Under the pieces are notes generated by a model. That model searched no databases. It was not told the origin of the DNA and saw only the letters and a program-made list of their open reading frames with translations. Source: an uncultured Clostridia bacterium (GTDB lineage: Bacteria; Bacillota; Clostridia; Christensenellales; Aristaeellaceae). From it: a stretch of DNA of 6,931 nt. The translations under genes were made by a program, and so were the position numbers. Shown here one piece after another: positions 5,546 through 6,931 of this stretch (positions are counted from its first letter, which is position 1; each line of letters opens with the position of its first letter). Where the stretch lies: NCBI GenBank assembly GCA_946534455.1, contig CAMNCR010000069.1, positions 1-6,931 of the forward strand, read 5' to 3'.

Positions 5546-6931
5546 GAGGCCGCCTCCGCCGTCTCCAGCTCCGCCAGGCGGGCGGTGAGCTTTTTCATGA
5601 TCTTCAGGCCCTCGGAGAGCATTTCCCGCTCCTGCAGCTGGGGATCCCGCAGCAGCAGCGCCGCCGGCGCCCGGTTGCTCAGAATCAGCCGGCCGTCCGT
5701 TTCGGAGATGGCCTGGAGGAAGCGGGCGGGATCCGGCACATAGCGCTCATCCAGCTTCATGCGCAGGCCCTCCCGGCAGCGGGCGACCTGGCTGACGCCC
5801 ACCTGATTGCACAGCTGGCGCAGCTGGCTGACATCCAGCAGGGTTTCCACCACCTGCGGCGGCTCGCCGTAGCGGTCGATGAGCTCGTCGGTGATATCCG
5901 CGCGATCCTCGTCCGTGCGGACGGAGGCGATGCGCTTGTACATTTCCATGCGCTGCTTCTCGTCGGACACATAGTCGCCGGGCAGGAAGGCGTCCACCCG
6001 CAGATCCACCCGGGTTTCCAGCTCCCGGCTGACGGGCCGGCCCTGCACCTCGCTGAGGGTTTCCTCCATGAGCTTGCAGTACATGTCATAGCCCACGGTG
6101 GCCAGATGGCCGTGCTGCTCGGGCCCGAGAATGTTGCCGGCGCCGCGGATTTCCAGATCCCGCATGGCGATGCGGAAGCCCGCGCCGAACTCCGTGAATT
6201 CCCGGATGGCGGCCAGGCGCTGCTGCGCCGTTTCGGAGAGCATGTGGTCCGCGCGGACGGTGAAATAGGCGTAGGCCTGCCGGTTGCTGCGGCCGACGCG
6301 GCCGCGGAGCTGATAGAGCTGGCTGAGGCCGAAGCGCTCCGCGTCATAGACGATGAGGGTGTTGGCGCTGGGCACGTCCAGGCCGCTCTCGATGATCGTC
6401 GTGCACAGCAGCACGTCGTAGCTGCCGGCGTAGAAGTCCATCATCACGTCCTCCAGGGCGTGCTCCCGCATCTGGCCGTGGGCCACGCCGATGCGCGCCT
6501 CCGGCACCAGGGCCCGCAGCCGCTCATAGAACTTCTCGATGCTGCGCACCCGGTTATAGAGGAAATAGACCTGGCCGCCCCGGCCGAGCTCCCGCAGAAT
6601 CGCGTCCCGGATCAGGGGATCGGAATACTCGGTGACCAGCGTCTGCACGGGTATGCGCTCCTCCGGCGGGGTCTCCAGGACGCTCATGTCCCGGATGCCG
6701 ACCATGCTCATGTGCAGCGTGCGGGGAATGGGCGTGGCGGAGAGGGTCAGCACATCCACCTGGCGCTTGAGGTTCTTGATGATCTCCTTGTGGGCCACGC
6801 CGAAGCGCTGCTCCTCGTCGACGATGAGCAGGCCGAGATCCTTGAACTTCACGTCCTTCGCCAGCAGGCGGTGGGTGCCGATGATGATATCGATATCCCC
6901 GGCGGCCAGGCGGGAAAGCACCTCCTTCTGC
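5542..6931 (-). CDS. mfd: Transcription-repair coupling factor Mfd, C-terminal portion
   Basis: The gene runs off the right edge; 462 residues of a protein of usually about 1,100-1,200 are visible, ending at TGA 5544-5542. Mfd is an ATP-driven translocase that removes stalled RNA polymerase and recruits UvrA to damaged DNA. The frame stays open to 6930, so the GTG at 6921 is internal. Visible landmarks, counted from that codon: DIIIGTHRLL (11-20), motif II DEEQRFG (35-41), LSATPIPRTL (59-68), TTIIESGLDVP (173-183), QLYQLRGRVGRS motif VI (200-211), and IRGAGNILGPEQHGHLATVGYDMY (257-280), the region linked to translocation in RecG and Mfd. The last 150 or so residues form the TRCF-type C-terminal domain (FLPGDYVSDEKQRMEMYKRI onward, then ELIDRYGEPP). 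This domain and the GPEQHGH form distinguish Mfd from RecG. The N-terminal UvrB-like and RNA polymerase-binding domains lie outside the window. The stop overlaps the lspA start. Confidence 0.95.
   Translation of the reverse strand, partial: QKEVLSRLAAGDIDIIIGTHRLLAKDVKFKDLGLLIVDEEQRFGVAHKEIIKNLKRQVDVLTLSATPIPRTLHMSMVGIRDMSVLETPPEERIPVQTLVTEYSDPLIRDAILRELGRGGQVYFLYNRVRSIEKFYERLRALVPEARIGVAHGQMREHALEDVMMDFYAGSYDVLLCTTIIESGLDVPSANTLIVYDAERFGLSQLYQLRGRVGRSNRQAYAYFTVRADHMLSETAQQRLAAIREFTEFGAGFRIAMRDLEIRGAGNILGPEQHGHLATVGYDMYCKLMEETLSEVQGRPVSRELETRVDLRVDAFLPGDYVSDEKQRMEMYKRIASVRTDEDRADITDELIDRYGEPPQVVETLLDVSQLRQLCNQVGVSQVARCREGLRMKLDERYVPDPARFLQAISETDGRLILSNRAPAALLLRDPQLQEREMLSEGLKIMKKLTARLAELETAEAAS
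5553..5557 (-). promoter_or_regulatory. Ribosome binding site for the GTG start of lspA
   Basis: GGAGG on the minus strand (5557-5553) lies inside the last codons of mfd and ends 7 bases before GTG 5545-5543. It supports a GTG start for lspA overlapping the mfd stop. Confidence 0.75.

Noticed and set aside
5542..6921. RecG helicase as an alternative identity for the right-edge gene.
   Set aside because: The helicase core resembles RecG, but the long C-terminal TRCF-type domain and the GPEQHGH...YDMY stretch fit Mfd.

Overview
The window reads as ordinary chromosomal DNA of a GC-rich, probably anaerobic member of the Bacillota (Clostridia-like). The grounds are strong G/C third positions, purine-rich Shine-Dalgarno sites 7-8 bases before the starts, a GTG start, compact stem-plus-T terminators, the AsnA type of asparagine synthetase and an exported protein rich in cysteines. 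The lineage is an inference; no marker here fixes a genus. I see no transposase, integrase, CRISPR array, tRNA, rRNA or phage gene.

Layout. Bases 1-243 (+) are the last 80 codons of htpG (Hsp90 chaperone), closed by a strong intrinsic terminator at 260-292. A candidate sigma-A promoter (314-342) and a near-perfect ribosome binding site then lead into the main gene of the window, 381-2765 (+). It encodes a 794-residue SUV3-type (mitochondrial Suv3-like) superfamily 2 RNA helicase with a roughly 300-residue N-terminal region and a C-terminal four-cysteine zinc knuckle. A bidirectional hairpin at 2793-2826 separates it from four genes on the opposite strand.

Read in their own direction, right to left, the minus-strand genes are: the C-terminal part of mfd (transcription-repair coupling factor, running off the right edge); lspA (lipoprotein signal peptidase), joined to mfd by a GTGA stop/start overlap; asnA (aspartate-ammonia ligase) after a 107-base gap with its own candidate promoter and a leader hairpin; and an exported L,D-transpeptidase whose start lies 10 bases after the asnA stop. 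mfd-lspA and asnA-ldt therefore look like two co-translated pairs, possibly in one longer transcript.

The genes cover separate housekeeping jobs: protein folding, RNA unwinding or turnover, transcription-coupled repair, lipoprotein maturation, asparagine synthesis and peptidoglycan cross-linking. They do not form an obvious dedicated system. The points most worth a second look are the bacterial Suv3-like helicase with its zinc knuckle and unassigned N-terminal region, and the L,D-transpeptidase with a His/Cys tail module and 13 cysteines.
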